From assembly GCA_965112735.1 (NCBI GenBank), contig OZ218958.1, positions 3,224,001 through 3,288,000 on the forward strand: a stretch of DNA of 64,000 nucleotides, given 5' to 3'. A program made the translations under genes and the position numbers. This document shows, piece after piece, positions 1 to 12,662 of this stretch (position 1 is its first letter; each line of letters begins with the position of its first letter). The DNA is from Phaeosaccion multiseriatum. Its lineage: Eukaryota; Ochrophyta, other classes. The notes below the pieces were generated by a model. That model made no database searches, had not been told where the DNA came from, and was given only the letters and a program-made list of their open reading frames with translations.

Positions 1-288
1 CTGTCATGAGGATCAATTCCCGTGTCTCGGAAGGCCACGTGAGTACGTGGAGTGTGGTGGGGTGCGACACAGCGCTCATGAAGTGGGGGGAAACACCGGC
101 ACGCCAGCCTGTGAGTAAATTGTATCACCGACGTGCCGACGTAGAATAGGCAGGCCCTTTGCCACCACGCTGAATCAGAGCAAGCAAGCGCGTGACTGCA
201 GCTCAATAAGAATGTATTCAATTGTTACTTGTCCAAAATAGCGAAGGCCGGAGTGTTGGGAGACTCGAGAGGACAACCCGAAGCAGAA
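1..288. other. 3' flank of the cassette-exon gene
   Basis: No coding region, RNA gene or repeat unit is recognisable here. It lies downstream of the stop codon of the minus-strand cassette-exon gene and should hold its 3' UTR and polyadenylation region. Confidence 0.4.
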
Positions 289-3200
289 TCACTTCTTGCC
301 ATTGCCCTTCCCCCTTCCCCTCCTCTTCTTGGTGCCCTTTCCCTTTCTCTTCCCCTTTCCCGTCGGAGCTGTCCAGACGGGCGCGTCAGTGGACGCTGCT
401 GTCCAGACGGGCTTGGTCGTGGGAGCGGGGGTAGGTGCGTCCGTAGGAGCCCTCGTTGGCTGTGGGTGGGGAAGCGAGCACGGGAAGGAAGGACGGGGAC
501 ATGAAGTGGAGCAAGGGGTAAGAGACGCGTGAGGCTTAGCGGGGAGCGTAGAGCTCGAACGGGCCGATCCCACGAGGTCGACGGGCACGGCGGACTGCCC
601 ATGACTGCTGAGATGGCTCACCTTCATCGTCGGGGCGGGGGTAGGTGCATCCGTAGGAGCCCTCGTGGGCTGTGGGTGGGGAAGCGAACAAGGGAAGGAA
701 GGACGGACATGAAGTGAAGCAAGGGGTAAGAGACGCGTGAGGCTTAGCGGGGAGCGTAGAGCTGAAACGGGCCGATCACATGAGGTCGACGGGCACAGCA
801 GACTGCCCATGACTGCTGAGATTGCGTACCTTCATGGTGGGGGCGGGCGTAGGTGCGGCTGTCCAGACGGGCTTGATCGTAGGAGCGGGGGTAGGTGCAT
901 CCGTAGGAGCCCTCGTTGGCTGTGGGTGGGGAAGCGAGCAAGGGAAGGAAGGACGGAAATGAAGTGGAGCAAGGGGTAAGAGACGCGTGAGGCTTAGCGG
1001 GGAGCGTAGAGCTCAAACGGGCCGATCACATGAGCTTGACGGGCACAGCACACGGCCCATGACTGCTGAGATTGCTTACCTTCATCGTCGGGGCGGGGGT
1101 AGGTGCATCCGTAGGAGCCCTCGTTGGCTGTGGGTGGGGAAGCGAGCAAGGGAAGGAAGGACCGAAATGAAGTGGAGCAAGGGGTAAGGGAAACGCGAGG
1201 CTCAGCGGGAAGCGTAGAGCTCAAACGGGCCGATCACACGAGGTCGACGGGCACGGCGGACTGCCCATGACTGCTGAGATTGCGTACCTTCATGGTCGGG
1301 GCGGGCGTAGGTGCGGCTGTCCAGACTGGCTTGATCGTAGGAGCGGGGGTAGGTGCATCCGTAGGAGCCCTCGTTGGCTGTGAAGTGAGCACGGGAAGGA
1401 AGGGCGGACATGAAGTGGAGCAAGGGGTAAGAGACGCGTGAGGATGAGCGGGGAACGTAGAGCTGAAACGGGCCCATCCCTTGAGCTCGACGGGCACAGC
1501 AGACTGCCCATGACTGCTGAGATGGCTCACCTTCATCGTCGGGGCGGGGGTAGGTGCATCCGTAGGAGCCCTCGTTGGCTGTGGGTGGGGAAGCGAGCGA
1601 GGGAAGAGAGGACGGAAATGAAGTGGAGCAAGGGTTAAGGGAAACGCGAGGCTTCGGGGGGGCGTAGAGCTCAAACGGGCCGATCGCATGAGGTCGACGG
1701 GCACGGCGGACTGCCCATGACGGCTGAGATTGCTCACCTTCATGGTGGGGGCGGGTGTAGGTGCCGCTGTCCAGACTGGCTTAGGCGTGGGAGCGGGGGT
1801 AGGAGCATCTGTAGGAGCTCTCGTGGGCTGTGAGTGAAGGAGCGAGCACGGGAATGTATGTGGAGTCGCAGGAGAGCGAGGCTTAGGAGTGTAGGAAAGA
1901 GACGACTCGCACACACCAGCTCGACGGGCACGGCACCCGGCCCCTGACTGCTGAGATGGCTCACCTTCATCGTCGGGGCGGGGGTAGGTGCATCCGTAGG
2001 AGCCCTCGTGGGCTGTGGGTGGGGAAGCGAGCGAGGGAAGAGAGGACGGACATGAAGTGGAGCAAGGGTTAAGGGAAACGCGAGGCTTCGGGGGGGCGTA
2101 GAGCTCAAACGGGCCGATCGCATGAGGTCGACGGGCACGGCGGACTGCCCATGACGGCTGAGATTGCTCACCTTCATGGTGGGGGCGCGTGTAGGTGCCG
2201 CTGTCCAGACTGGCTTAGGCGTGGGAGCGGGGGTAGGAGCGTCTGTAGGAGCTCTCGTGGGCTGTGAGTGAAGGAGCGAGCACGGGAATGTATGTGGAGT
2301 CGCAGGAGAGCGAGGCTTAGGAGTGTAGGAAAGAGACGACTCGTACACACCAGCTCGACGGGTACAGCACACGGCCCCTGACTGCTGCTGAGATGGCTCA
2401 CCTTCATCGTCGGGGCGGGGGTAGGTGCATCCGTAGGAGCCCTCGTGGGCTGTGGGTGGGGAAGCGAGCGAGGGAAGGAAGGACGGACACGACAGGGAGC
2501 AAGGGGTAAGAGACGCGTGAGGCTTAGCGGGGAGAGTAGAGCTCAAACGGGCCGATCACATGAGGTCGACGGGCACAGCAGACTGCCCATGACTGCTGAG
2601 ATTGCGTACCTTCATGGTGGGGGCGGGCGTAGGTGCGGCTGTCCAGACGGGCTTGGTCGTAGGAGGGGGGGTAGGAGCGTCTGTAGGAGCTCTCGTGGGC
2701 TGTGAGTGAAGGAGCGAGGACGGGAATGCATGTGGGGTAGCAGGAGAGCGACGCTTAGTAGAGAGTGTAGGAAAGAGACGGCTCGTACACACCAGCTCGA
2801 CGGGCACAGCACACGGCCCCTGACTGCTGCTGAGATGGCTCACCTTCATCGTCGGGGCGGGGGTAGGTGCGTCCGTAGGAGCCCTCGTGGGCTGTGGGTG
2901 GGGAAGCGAGCACGGGAAGGAAGGACGGACATGAAGTGGAGCAAGGGGTAAGAGACGCGTGAGGCTTAGCGGGAAGCGTAGAGCTCAAACGGGCCGATCA
3001 CATGAGGTCGACGGGCACAGCAGACTGCCCATGACTCCTGAGATTGCGTACCTTCATGGTGGGGGCGGGCGTAGGTGCGGCTGTCCAGACTGGCTTGATC
3101 GTAGGAGCGGGGGTAGGTGCATCCGTAGGAGCCCTCGTTGGCTGTGAAGTGAGCACGGGAAGGAAGGGCGGACATGAAGTGGAGCAAGGGGTAAGAGACG

Positions 3201-6200
3201 CGTGAGGATGAGCGGGGAACGTAGAGCTGAAACGGGCCCATCCCTTGAGCTCGACGGGCACAGCAGACTGCCCATGACTGCTGAGATGGCTCACCTTCAT
3301 CGTCGGGGCGGGGGTAGGTGCATCCGTAGGAGCCCTCGTTGGCTGTGGGTGGGGAAGCGAGCGAGGGAAGAGAGGACGGAAATGAAGTGGAGCAAGGGTT
3401 AAGGGAAACGCGAGGCTTCGGGGGGGCGTAGAGCTCAAACGGGCCGATCGCATGAGGTCGACGGGCACGGCGGACTGCCCATGACGGCTGAGATTGCTCA
3501 CCTTCATGGTGGGGGCGGGTGTAGGTGCCGCTGTCCAGACTGGCTTAGGCGTGGGAGCGGGGGTAGGAGCATCTGTAGGAGCTCTCGTGGGCTGTGAGTG
3601 AAGGAGCGAGCACGGGAATGTATGTGGAGTCGCAGGAGAGCGAGGCTTAGGAGTGTAGGAAAGAGACGACTCGTACACACCAGCTCGACGGGCACGGCAC
3701 CCGGCCCCTGACTGCTGAGATGGCTCACCTTCATCGTCGGGGCGGGGGTAGGTGCATCCGTAGGAGCCCTCGTGGGCTGTGGGTGGGGAAGCGAGCGAGG
3801 GAAGAGAGGACGGACATGAAGTGGAGCAAGGGTTAAGGGAAACGCGAGGCTTCGGGGGGCGTAGAGCTCAAACGGGCCGATCGCATGAGGTCGACGGGCA
3901 CGGCGGACTGCCCATGACGGCTGAGATTGCTCACCTTCATGGTGGGGGCGCGTGTAGGTGCCGCTGTCCAGACTGGCTTAGGCGTGGGAGCGGGGGTAGG
4001 AGCGTCTGTAGGAGCTCTCGTGGGCTGTGAGTGAAGGAGCGAGCACGGGAATGTATGTGGAGTCGCAGGAGAGCGAGGCTTAGGAGTGTAGGAAAGAGAC
4101 GACTCGTACACACCAGCTCGACGGGTACAGCACACGGCCCCTGACTGCTGCTGAGATGGCTCACCTTCATCGTCGGGGCGGGGGTAGGTGCATCCGTAGG
4201 AGCCCTCGTGGGCTGTGGGTGGGGAAGCGAGCGAGGGAAGGAAGGACGGACACGACAGGGAGCAAGGGGTAAGAGACGCGTGAGGCTTAGCGGGGAGAGT
4301 AGAGCTCAAACGGGCCGATCACATGAGGTCGACGGGCACAGCAGACTGCCCATGACTGCTGAGATTGCGTACCTTCATGGTGGGGGCGGGCGTAGGTGCC
4401 GCTGTCCAGACGGGCTTGGTCGTAGGAGGGGGGGTAGGAGCGTCTGTAGGAGCTCTCGTGGGCTGTGAGTGAAGGAGCGAGGACGGGAATGCATGTGGGG
4501 TAGCAGGAGAGCGACGCTTAGTAGAGAGTGTAGGAAAGAGACGGCTCGTACACACCAGCTCGACGGGCACAGCACACGGCCCCTGACCGCTGCTGAGATG
4601 GCTCACCTTCATCGTCGGGGCGGGGGTAGGTGCGTCCGTAGGAGCCCTCGTGGGCTGTGGGTGGGGAAGCGAGCACGGGAAGGAAGGACGGACATGAAGT
4701 GGAGCAAGGGGTAAGAGACGCGTGAGGCTTAGCGGGGAGCGTAGAGCTCAAACGGGCCGATCACATGAGGTCGACGGGCACAGCAGACTGCCCATGACTC
4801 CTGAGATTGCGTACCTTCATGGTGGGGGCGGGCGTAGGTGCGGCTGTCCAGACTGGCTTGATCGTAGGAGCGGGGGTAGGTGCATCCGTAGGAGCCCTCG
4901 TTGGCTGTGGGTGGGGAAGCGAGCAAGGGAAGGAAGGACGGAAATGAAGTGGAGCAAGGGGTAAGGGAAACGCGAGGCTCAGCGGGAAGCGTAGAGCTCA
5001 AACGGGCCGATCACACGAGGTCGACGGGCACGGCGGACTGCCCATGACTGCTGAGATTGCGTACCTTCATGGTCGGGGCGGGCGTAGGTGCCGCTGTCCA
5101 GACAGGCTTGGTCGTAGGAGCGGGGGTAGGAGCGTCTGTAGGAGCCCTCGTGGGCTGTGAGTGAAGGAGCGAGCACGGGAATGTATGTGGAGTCGCAGGA
5201 GAGCGAGGCTTAGGAGTGTAGGAAAGAGACGACTCGTACACACCAGCTCGACGGGCACGGCACCCGGCCCCTGACTGCTGAGATGGCTCACCTTCACCGT
5301 CGGGGCGGGGGTAGGTGCATCCGTAGGAGCCCTCGTGGGCTGTGGGTGGGGAAGCGAGCAAGGGAAGGAAGGACGGACATGAAGTGGAGCAAGGGGTAAG
5401 AGACGCGTGAGGCTTAGCGGGGAGAGTAGAGCTCAAACGGGCCGATCACATGAGGTCGACGGGCACAGCAGACTGCCCATGACTGCTGAGATTGCTTACC
5501 TTCATCGTCGGGGCGGGGGTAGGTGCCGCTGTCCAGACTGGCTTGGTCGTAGGAGCGGGGGTAGGAGCGTCCGTAGGAGCCCTCGTGGGCTGTGAGTGGA
5601 GGAGCGAGCACGGGAAGGAAGGGCGGACAAAAAGTGGAGCAAGGGGTAAGAGACGCGTGAGGCTTACCTGGGAGCGTAGAGCTGAAACGGGCCGATCACA
5701 TGAGCTCGACGGGCACAGCAGACTGCCCATGACGGCTGGGATTACTCACCTTCATCGTCGGGGCGGGGGTAGGTGCGTCCGTAGGAGCCCTCGTGGGCTG
5801 TGGGTGGGGAAGCGAGCAAGGGAAGGAAGGACGGACATGAAGTGGAGCAAGGGGTAAGAGACGCGTGAGGCTTAGCGGGGAGCGTAGAGCTCAAACGGGC
5901 CGATCACATGAGGTCGACGGGCACGGCGGACTGCCCATGACTGCTGAGATTGCTCACCTTCATGGTGGGGGCGGGCGTAGGTGCCGCTGTCCAGACGGGC
6001 TTGGTCGTAGGAGCGGGGGTAGGAGCGTCTGTAGGAGCTCTCGTGGGCTGTGAGTGAAGGAGCGAGGACGGGAATGCATGTGGGGTAGCAGGAGAGCGAC
6101 GCTTAGTAGAGAGTGTAGGAAAGAGACGGCTCGTACACACCAGCTCGACGGGCACAGCACCCGGCCCCTGACTGCTGAGATGGCTCACCTTCATCGTCGG

Positions 6201-8638
6201 GGCGGGGGTAGGTGCATCCGTAGGAGCCCTCGTGGGCTGTGGGTGGGGAAGCGAACAAGGGAAGGAAGGACGGACATGAAGTGAAGCAAGGGGTAAGAGA
6301 CGCGTGAGGCTTTGCGGGGAGCGTAGAGCTGAAACGGGCCGATCACATGAGGTCGACGGGCACAGCAGACTGCCCATGACTGCTGAGATTGCGTACCTTC
6401 ATGGTGGGGGCGGGCGTAGGTGCGGCTGTCCAGACGGGCTTGATCGTAGGAGCGGGGGTAGGTGCATCCGTAGGAGCCCTCGTTGGCTGTGGGTGGGGAA
6501 GCGAGCAAGGGAAGGAAGGACGGAAATGAAGTGGAGCAAGGGGTAAGAGACGCGTGAGGCTTAGCGGGGAGCGTAGAGCTCAAACGGGCCGATCACATGA
6601 GCTTGACGGGCACAGCACACGGCCCATGACTGCTGAGATTGCTTACCTTCATCGTCGGGGCGGGGGTAGGTGCATCCGTAGGAGCCCTCGTTGGCTGTGG
6701 GTGGGGAAGCGAGCAAGGGAAGGAAGGACCGAAATGAAGTGGAGCAAGGGGTAAGGGAAACGCGAGGCTCAGCGGGAAGCGTAGAGCTCAAACGGGCCGA
6801 TCACACGAGGTCGACGGGCACGGCGGACTGCCCATGACTCCTGAGATTGCGTACCTTCATGGTCGGGGCGGGCGTAGGTGCGGCTGTCCAGACTGGCTTG
6901 ATCGTAGGAGCGGGGGTAGGTGCATCCGTAGGAGCCCTCGTTGGCTGTGGGTGGGGAAGTGAGCACGGGAAGGAAGGACGGACATGAAGTGGAGCAAGGG
7001 GTAAGAGACGCGTGAGGCTTAGCGGGAAGCGTAGAGCTCAAACGGGCCGATCACACGAGGTCGACGGGCACGGCGGACTGCCCATGACTGCTGAGATTGC
7101 GTACCTTCATGGTGGGGGCGGGCGTAGGTGCCGCTGTCCAGACTGGCTTGGTCGTAGGAGCGGGGGTAGGAGCGTCTGTAGGAGCTCTCGTGGGCTGTGA
7201 GTGAAGGAGCGAGCACGGGAATGCATGTGGGGTAGCAGGAGAGCGAGGCTTAGTAGCGAGTATAGGAAAGAGACGACTCGTACACACCAGCTCGACGGGC
7301 ACAGCACACGGCCCCTGACTGCTGAGATTGCTCACCTTCATCGTCGGGGCGGGGGTAGGTGCATCCGTAGGAGCCCTCGTGGGCTGTGGGTGGGGAAGCG
7401 AGCAAGGGAAGGAAGGACGGACATGAAGTGGAGCAAGGGGTAAGAGACGCGTGAGGCTTAGCGGGGAGCGTAGAGCTCAAACGGGCCGATCACACGAGGT
7501 CGACGGGCACGGCGGACTGCCCATTACTGCTAAGATTGCGTGCCTTCACGGTGGGGGCGGGTGTAGGTGCCGCTGTCCAGACGGGAGCCTTGGTGGGCGC
7601 CGCTGTCCAGACAGGCGACTTGGTGGCCTTGGGAGCCTTGGTGGCCTTTGGTGCCTTGGGAGCCTTGTCACACTCCTTTGCGCAAGGGATGATCAGTCCG
7701 TACCCCTTTCTCATACTCTCGCCACAAAACCTGCACTCCGTTGTTTCACCGTCGGCTCTGCAACCAATCCCGCCGTTTCGGCAAGAGGGGTCCGTCACAC
7801 ACGGCCAAGCAGCTCCATTCCGTTCGCAGAGAGACACGCAGGGATCGGGCAGGCATCCGGGTGTGGGAGCGTCCGTCCAGGGCGTGGGGGTGGGAGCCTT
7901 GGTGGGAGTGGGAGGATCAGTCCACACAGGCTGGGGCGTAGGGGCAGGGACATCGAGGTCACAGTCGTACTCTCCCTCGGGCGAACAGAGCTCGCTGATG
8001 TCGTGAGAGAAGGCGGCGCAGCTGTCCCCATACACGGACCGCTTGGGGTGAGGGCACTGGCACGACTTGGGGTAGTGCCCAGAGTCGCACTTTGGGGTGC
8101 GAAGCTCGCGACCTCTTTCCCGATCTTCCTGCTGCCCCTCCGACAAGGAGCAGTGCACCTCGGAGCTGTCGTGGTCGAAGACGGCGGTGTATTCCTCTCC
8201 ACAGGGGCTGCTGCCCACGGGGAGGAGCTTCTCCAGCGTCTCGGTCGCAGAAACCACGGCGCTCTTCTTCCTGTTCATCCAGCCCAGGAGCGAGCGATGC
8301 GGGTGTCCGGTGCCATCGCAGTCTTCTCCGTTCTGAGGAACCTCGAGGCCGTCCGGGAAGGTACAGCGGTAGCCTGAGCCGGAGCCGTCCTCGCACTCGC
8401 CGAAGAGGGTCAGCTGGACCATTCCGCCGCAGGTGGGCACATCCAGCTCGAAGTCGCACGAGAAGAGCTTGCACTCGTCGAGGGGAACACACTTGCTCGG
8501 CACGAGGGGGTGGGGGCAGTCGCGAGGGCAGACCTCGCCGTTCCAGCTCTCGTATCCGGAGTCACCGGACGCGGCGGCACCGAACAAGGGGGAAGCGAGG
8601 GCCAGGAAGGCGGCGAGAGTTGCGGCCTTGACCTTCAT
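289..8638 (-). CDS. Secreted Cys-rich protein with Pro/Thr cassette-exon array and basic tail
   Basis: I do not recognise the family. Exon 1 (8638-7544, 365 codons) starts with a signal-peptide-like stretch (MKVKAATLAAFLALASPLFG). A Cys-rich ectodomain follows (CPRDCPHP, a CDFELD-type segment, CLPDPCVSLC), then a Pro/Thr/Lys stalk ending PAPTVK. Thirty-one cassette exons follow. The 48-nt class encodes PTRAPTDAPTPAPTMK; the 90-nt class adds KPVWTAAPTPAPTMK. All are phase 0 and end in AAG before GTGAGC, GTACGC or GTAAGC; introns of 137-162 nt end CACCCACAG or CACTCACAG. The last exon (459-289) ends in a Lys/Arg/Gly tail of about 22 residues. The sum is 365+720+56 = 1141 aa. The first donor is GC (GCACGC at 7543); without splicing there the protein stops after about 17 more codons. 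ATG 8638 was chosen for its signal peptide and GCCATGA context; 8650 and 8704 are alternatives. Likely extracellular and O-glycosylated (inference), perhaps a wall or adhesive protein. Confidence 0.72.
460..7543 (-). repeat. Tandem array of exon-intron cassettes (31 exons)
   Basis: Units of about 205-250 bp each contain one exon and one intron of the gene above. Exon starts on the plus strand are 622, 830, 1080, 1288, 1531, 1738, 1965, 2172, 2402, 2610, 2844, 3052, 3295, 3502, 3729, 3935, 4165, 4373, 4607, 4815, 5065, 5292, 5500, 5750, 5958, 6189, 6397, 6647, 6855, 7105 and 7336. The 48- and 90-nt classes mostly alternate, giving a dimer period of about 434-458 bp; 90-90 neighbours occur at 4815/5065 and 6855/7105. 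Introns are as similar as exons, indicating recent unequal exchange. Confidence 0.9.
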
Positions 8639-9690
8639 GGCAGGCATCATGAGGATGTTGCTGTTGATGGGTGTCGATACCGTGGTGGCTGCAGGGACGG
8701 GCATGTGAGCCACGAGGGCGGGGTTGGTGGGTGGGCAGCAGAAGCGAGAGGGTGGCAGGTGTGATCGAAGGGAATGAGGGCAGCGCGATGGAAAAGTAAG
8801 CCAAGGTGAAGCAGCAGCCTTTTGCTCCTCCACTCCCCAAGGAAACAGGGCCTGCTCGTCGCTCCTCGTTGCTGGGGTGGACGAGTCACTTGAAGCTCGC
8901 CGCCGCTCTAATGAGGGCAAGCCAAGGCGGAGCGACCGCTCGTTGGAGCAACAAAGCAAGCATTCATGAACACAACCGTGCTGACCACTGGATAGAGAGA
9001 CGCCCTCACCTTGCTGCTAGTCCTGAGTGTCTTTGGATTATGAGGACATGGTTTAGCTTGGTTTGCTCCACGGGGTTGCTCCACATTCCTCTTCTTTTGA
9101 TTGTACAGGTACTCTTTTGTTACTTTTACCGCCTCTTACCGCCTCCCCGCCAAATTCTGGTGTTCGACAGGCAGGAATGACGCGCTGAGGCTGAACCCTG
9201 GCGACTGTCGATCCGTTCGAGTAAAGCTGCCGGCGCGGCAGGGTAGAGGTACAGAGGGGTTGGACTTATCGAAGTCGTTGTTACTTTACTCTTGATTATT
9301 TTTTGGTATGTAAACACACAAGTTCGCAGCTCGCTCACAAGTGATGCAAGTGCATGCAAGAGACGACCCCCCTCCCCCCCCGTAGTCCATATTATCATTT
9401 CATAGCTGCGGCCGAGTCAAAGCGGTTACAAATTAGCAACAAGTGGTTAATAATAATAAAAAAAAAGGGGGGGGGGGGGGGGGGGCATACTTCTGGCCGT
9501 TGCTGAGGACGGAGGGAGGGACGGAGGGAGGGGGCAAGGCCTGAAATGACCGGCTTTCTTTCTCTGCGAAGGACACGCATCATGGCCCACATAGCTACAA
9601 ACCCCTTGTGGTGAAGAATCGGCATCATGCATTTCTCTCCCACTCGCGGCCCAGACTCTCTCCCTCGTCCGCGAGGGCTACACCGAGAGG
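8639..9690. other. Intergenic region between cassette-exon gene and CEP83-like gene
   Basis: This holds the promoter and 5' UTR of the cassette-exon gene and the 3' flank of the CEP83-like gene, both minus strand. A run of about 18 G follows an A-rich stretch near 9456-9486. I see no further gene; the ORFs are short and unstructured. Confidence 0.4.
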
Positions 9691-10683
9691 CTACCCTGCC
9701 GTGGAGCCCTCCTCCTCGCCTCGTCCCCCCCCTTCTTCCCCTCGTCCTCCTGCCGGATCAGCTCCATACGAGTACGTGGCCGCTGCTCCTATGCCTCCCC
9801 CCCTGGGGCCGTCTCCGCCGTCGTCGGACGCTGCCCTTCTTCTGGCGCCCCTTGCTTCTTGATCACGCGCTCTCGCCACCTCCAACGCCTCACTCAGCTC
9901 CATGATGTTCATAGCGACGTTGCTGTTGCCACCACAGCCTGCACCTACTCCTACTCCTCCAACTCCGCCGCCCCCTCCTGCGGCTGCTACGACTGCTGCC
10001 TGCTGCTGCATGGCGTGGAGCGTCTTGCGAGCATTGATGCTCCTCTCGTGGGCATCGAGCGCCTGTCGGGTTGAGTGGAGGTGTGCAGGTGTGGAGGGGG
10101 TTGACGAATGGGCGGGAAGGCCGGAAGGAAGGAAGGAAGGAAGGATAGAAGGAGAGAGGGACGTGAGGTGACGGAAGAAAGGAAGGAAGGGAGAAGGGAG
10201 AGTAGAGAGAGGAGAAGAGGGGAGGGGAGGTAAGAGGAGGGGAGAGGGGGGCGACAAACACGCAAAGCTCTCAGGCGACCGACTCTCAATGACAAGTGGG
10301 GAGAAGGGACATGGTGAGGCAAGAGAAGAGGACCCCCGTTGCCGCGGAACACCGTCGACAAGTCCATGAGTACAGTACGTAGAGTGGGGTAGACAAAGGA
10401 TGGCAGCGTGTCCGTCCGTCCGCTCAATCGCTGTTTCGCGGGCCTGGCCTGCCTACCTGCTTCTTGTAGAGGGAGCTCTTCTTGCGCTCCTTCTTGACCG
10501 CCTTCCGGGCCTGAGAGCGCAGTCTGTCCAGTGCAATGCCCGCCGTCTTGGCGTACTCCTCGCGCTCGCTGTCAGCATATGGGGAAGAACATGACACATA
10601 TGCACACACGCACGCACATGCGAGCAAAAGAAAGGGAATGAGAAGCCAAGCTTGCGAGTGTCGTCAGGAAGTGCCAGACCCGA

Positions 10684-10714
<31 letters not shown>

Positions 10715-12629
10715 CAACAGCAGCGGCGGCGGCCAGACACCACCCACTCTCGCCCTCGCCGAAGACAGAACGGCGGCAGCAGACTAGGTATAGGACGATT
10801 CCCCCCCCCCAGAGGCAAAAAAAGACACGAGAAGACAACAGCGAAACACAACATCAAGCAAGGCAACGCCGTGCCCCAATACACTTTCACATAATATTAC
10901 GTACCGAACCGCCGAGTTCTTGAGGTCCTTGAGGGCCTGCAGATGGTCCTCTCTGGCGCTGCTCAAATGGGCTCTGAGAGCAACCACCTCCTCCTCCGCG
11001 GCCCCCAGGTGCTGCTGCTGCTCGGCGAGCTCGCTCTCTTGCAGCCCCGCCCTGTCCTGCTCCATCCTCAGCGCCTCTCTCGCGCTGGCCACCTCCGCCG
11101 TCAGTGCGTCGGTCGCTCTACGGAGAGAAGCAGTGTCGTCTTTGAGACGGTCTCTCTCAGTGACGAGTTGGGACATTCGCTGGTGTAGGGCCTCTTTCTC
11201 GCGCTGCAGGCGGCTTGCGTCTCCGCGGGCCCCCTCGGCTTCTCCCTGCCATCGAGTTGTGGCATTGGCCGTGTTGAGTTCGCTACTGCGTGCCACTGCC
11301 GAGATTCGATCCTGCGAACAGAGAGGGATAGAGAAGAGAGGGGTTGTGTGTGTGTGAGGGAGAGAGAAGGGGGCAAGCGTGGTGTGTCAAGACAAACCTA
11401 TACCGCCGGCGCGAAAGAGGAGAAAGAGCCAGAGCGACAGGGGAAGGAAGATGGCAAGAAAAACAAAGGCACCCTCCCTTCGACCACCATCAGCATCCAG
11501 CGGTGCCCACCCACCCGTCCACCCACCCACTCACCCCCCCGCCCAACCACAGACACACACACACGCGCGCGCGCGCGCCCACGCACCAGCTCCTCCTCGA
11601 GGCGGTCAATCTCCAATTGCAGCCTCTGCACCTGCCCCTGCGCCTCTCTCTGTGCCCTCGCCTCCCCCTCCTGCGCCTGTCTGCACCGCTCCTGAGACTG
11701 CCCCGCCACCTCTCTACAGCGCTGCTCAGCCGCCACAGCCCGTGCTGTGAGCTGCTCCACTGAGTCCTTGAAGTCGTCTCGCTCGGTGTGCCAGGCCTTG
11801 GTGAGGCGCTCTGTTTGAAGAAGGTTCTCAGACCGGGCCTCCAGCATGAGCTTTTCTCGAGCGTCGCACTGGTCAGGAGGGAGGAGGGAGGGAGGGAGGG
11901 AGGGAGGGAGGGAGGGAGGGAGGGAGGGAGGGAGGGAGGGAGGGGGGCATTGCGGTAAGGTCCAGTCAGTTTCATCCGGTGCGTTGAAGGAAGAAAGGGA
12001 GGAAGAACGAAAGGGAGGAAGCAAGCAAGCAATCAAGCAAGCAAGCAAGGTGTACCCACGTGAGGGTGTGTGCGCGCTCGTGCTGTCCGCTCCATCATTG
12101 CGCGCATATGAGCCAACACGTCCCGCAACCCCTCATCACTCACGTACCTGCTCTTTGAGGGCCGTCACCTCCCTGCTGAGTCCTGACACCCTGTCCTTGG
12201 CGTCCTCCGCATCCCGTTTGTACCTGGAGTTCTCAAGCCTGAGCTCGTCGCCTTGCCGCTGCAGAGCGCCCTTCTCGGCCTCGAGTGAGTTGAGGGCGGA
12301 TTGGAGCTTCGCGGCATCGCTCTGAAGGTCGGGCAGATATAGGTGCGTGATCAGAGGGCGCATGTTATGTACGTATGTATGTACGTATATGTATGTACGT
12401 ATGTATGTATGTATGTATGTATGTATGTTTGTATGTATGTATGTATGTGTGTGTATGTATGTATGTATGTATGTGTGCATGTATGTGTGTATGTATGTGT
12501 GTATGGATGGATGTACGTATGATGTATGTATGCATGTATGTGTATATGCATGTGTGTATGTATGTGTGTTTGTACGTATGTATGTATGTGTGTATGTATG
12601 TTTGTATGAAGGTATGTATGTATGTATGC

Positions 12630-12662
<33 letters not shown>

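Noticed and set aside
1-7490. Many 60-270 aa open frames in other phases of the cassette array (e.g. those reading NEGSYGCTYPR or VGKRAREGRTEMKW)
   Set aside because: They cross the splice-bounded exons and introns in wrong phases or on the antisense strand. Only the PT frame is bounded by consistent splice sites in every unit.
1-7490. CRISPR-like array
   Set aside because: Units are over 200 bp, have no constant short repeat with unique spacers, and clearly encode exons; the context is eukaryotic.
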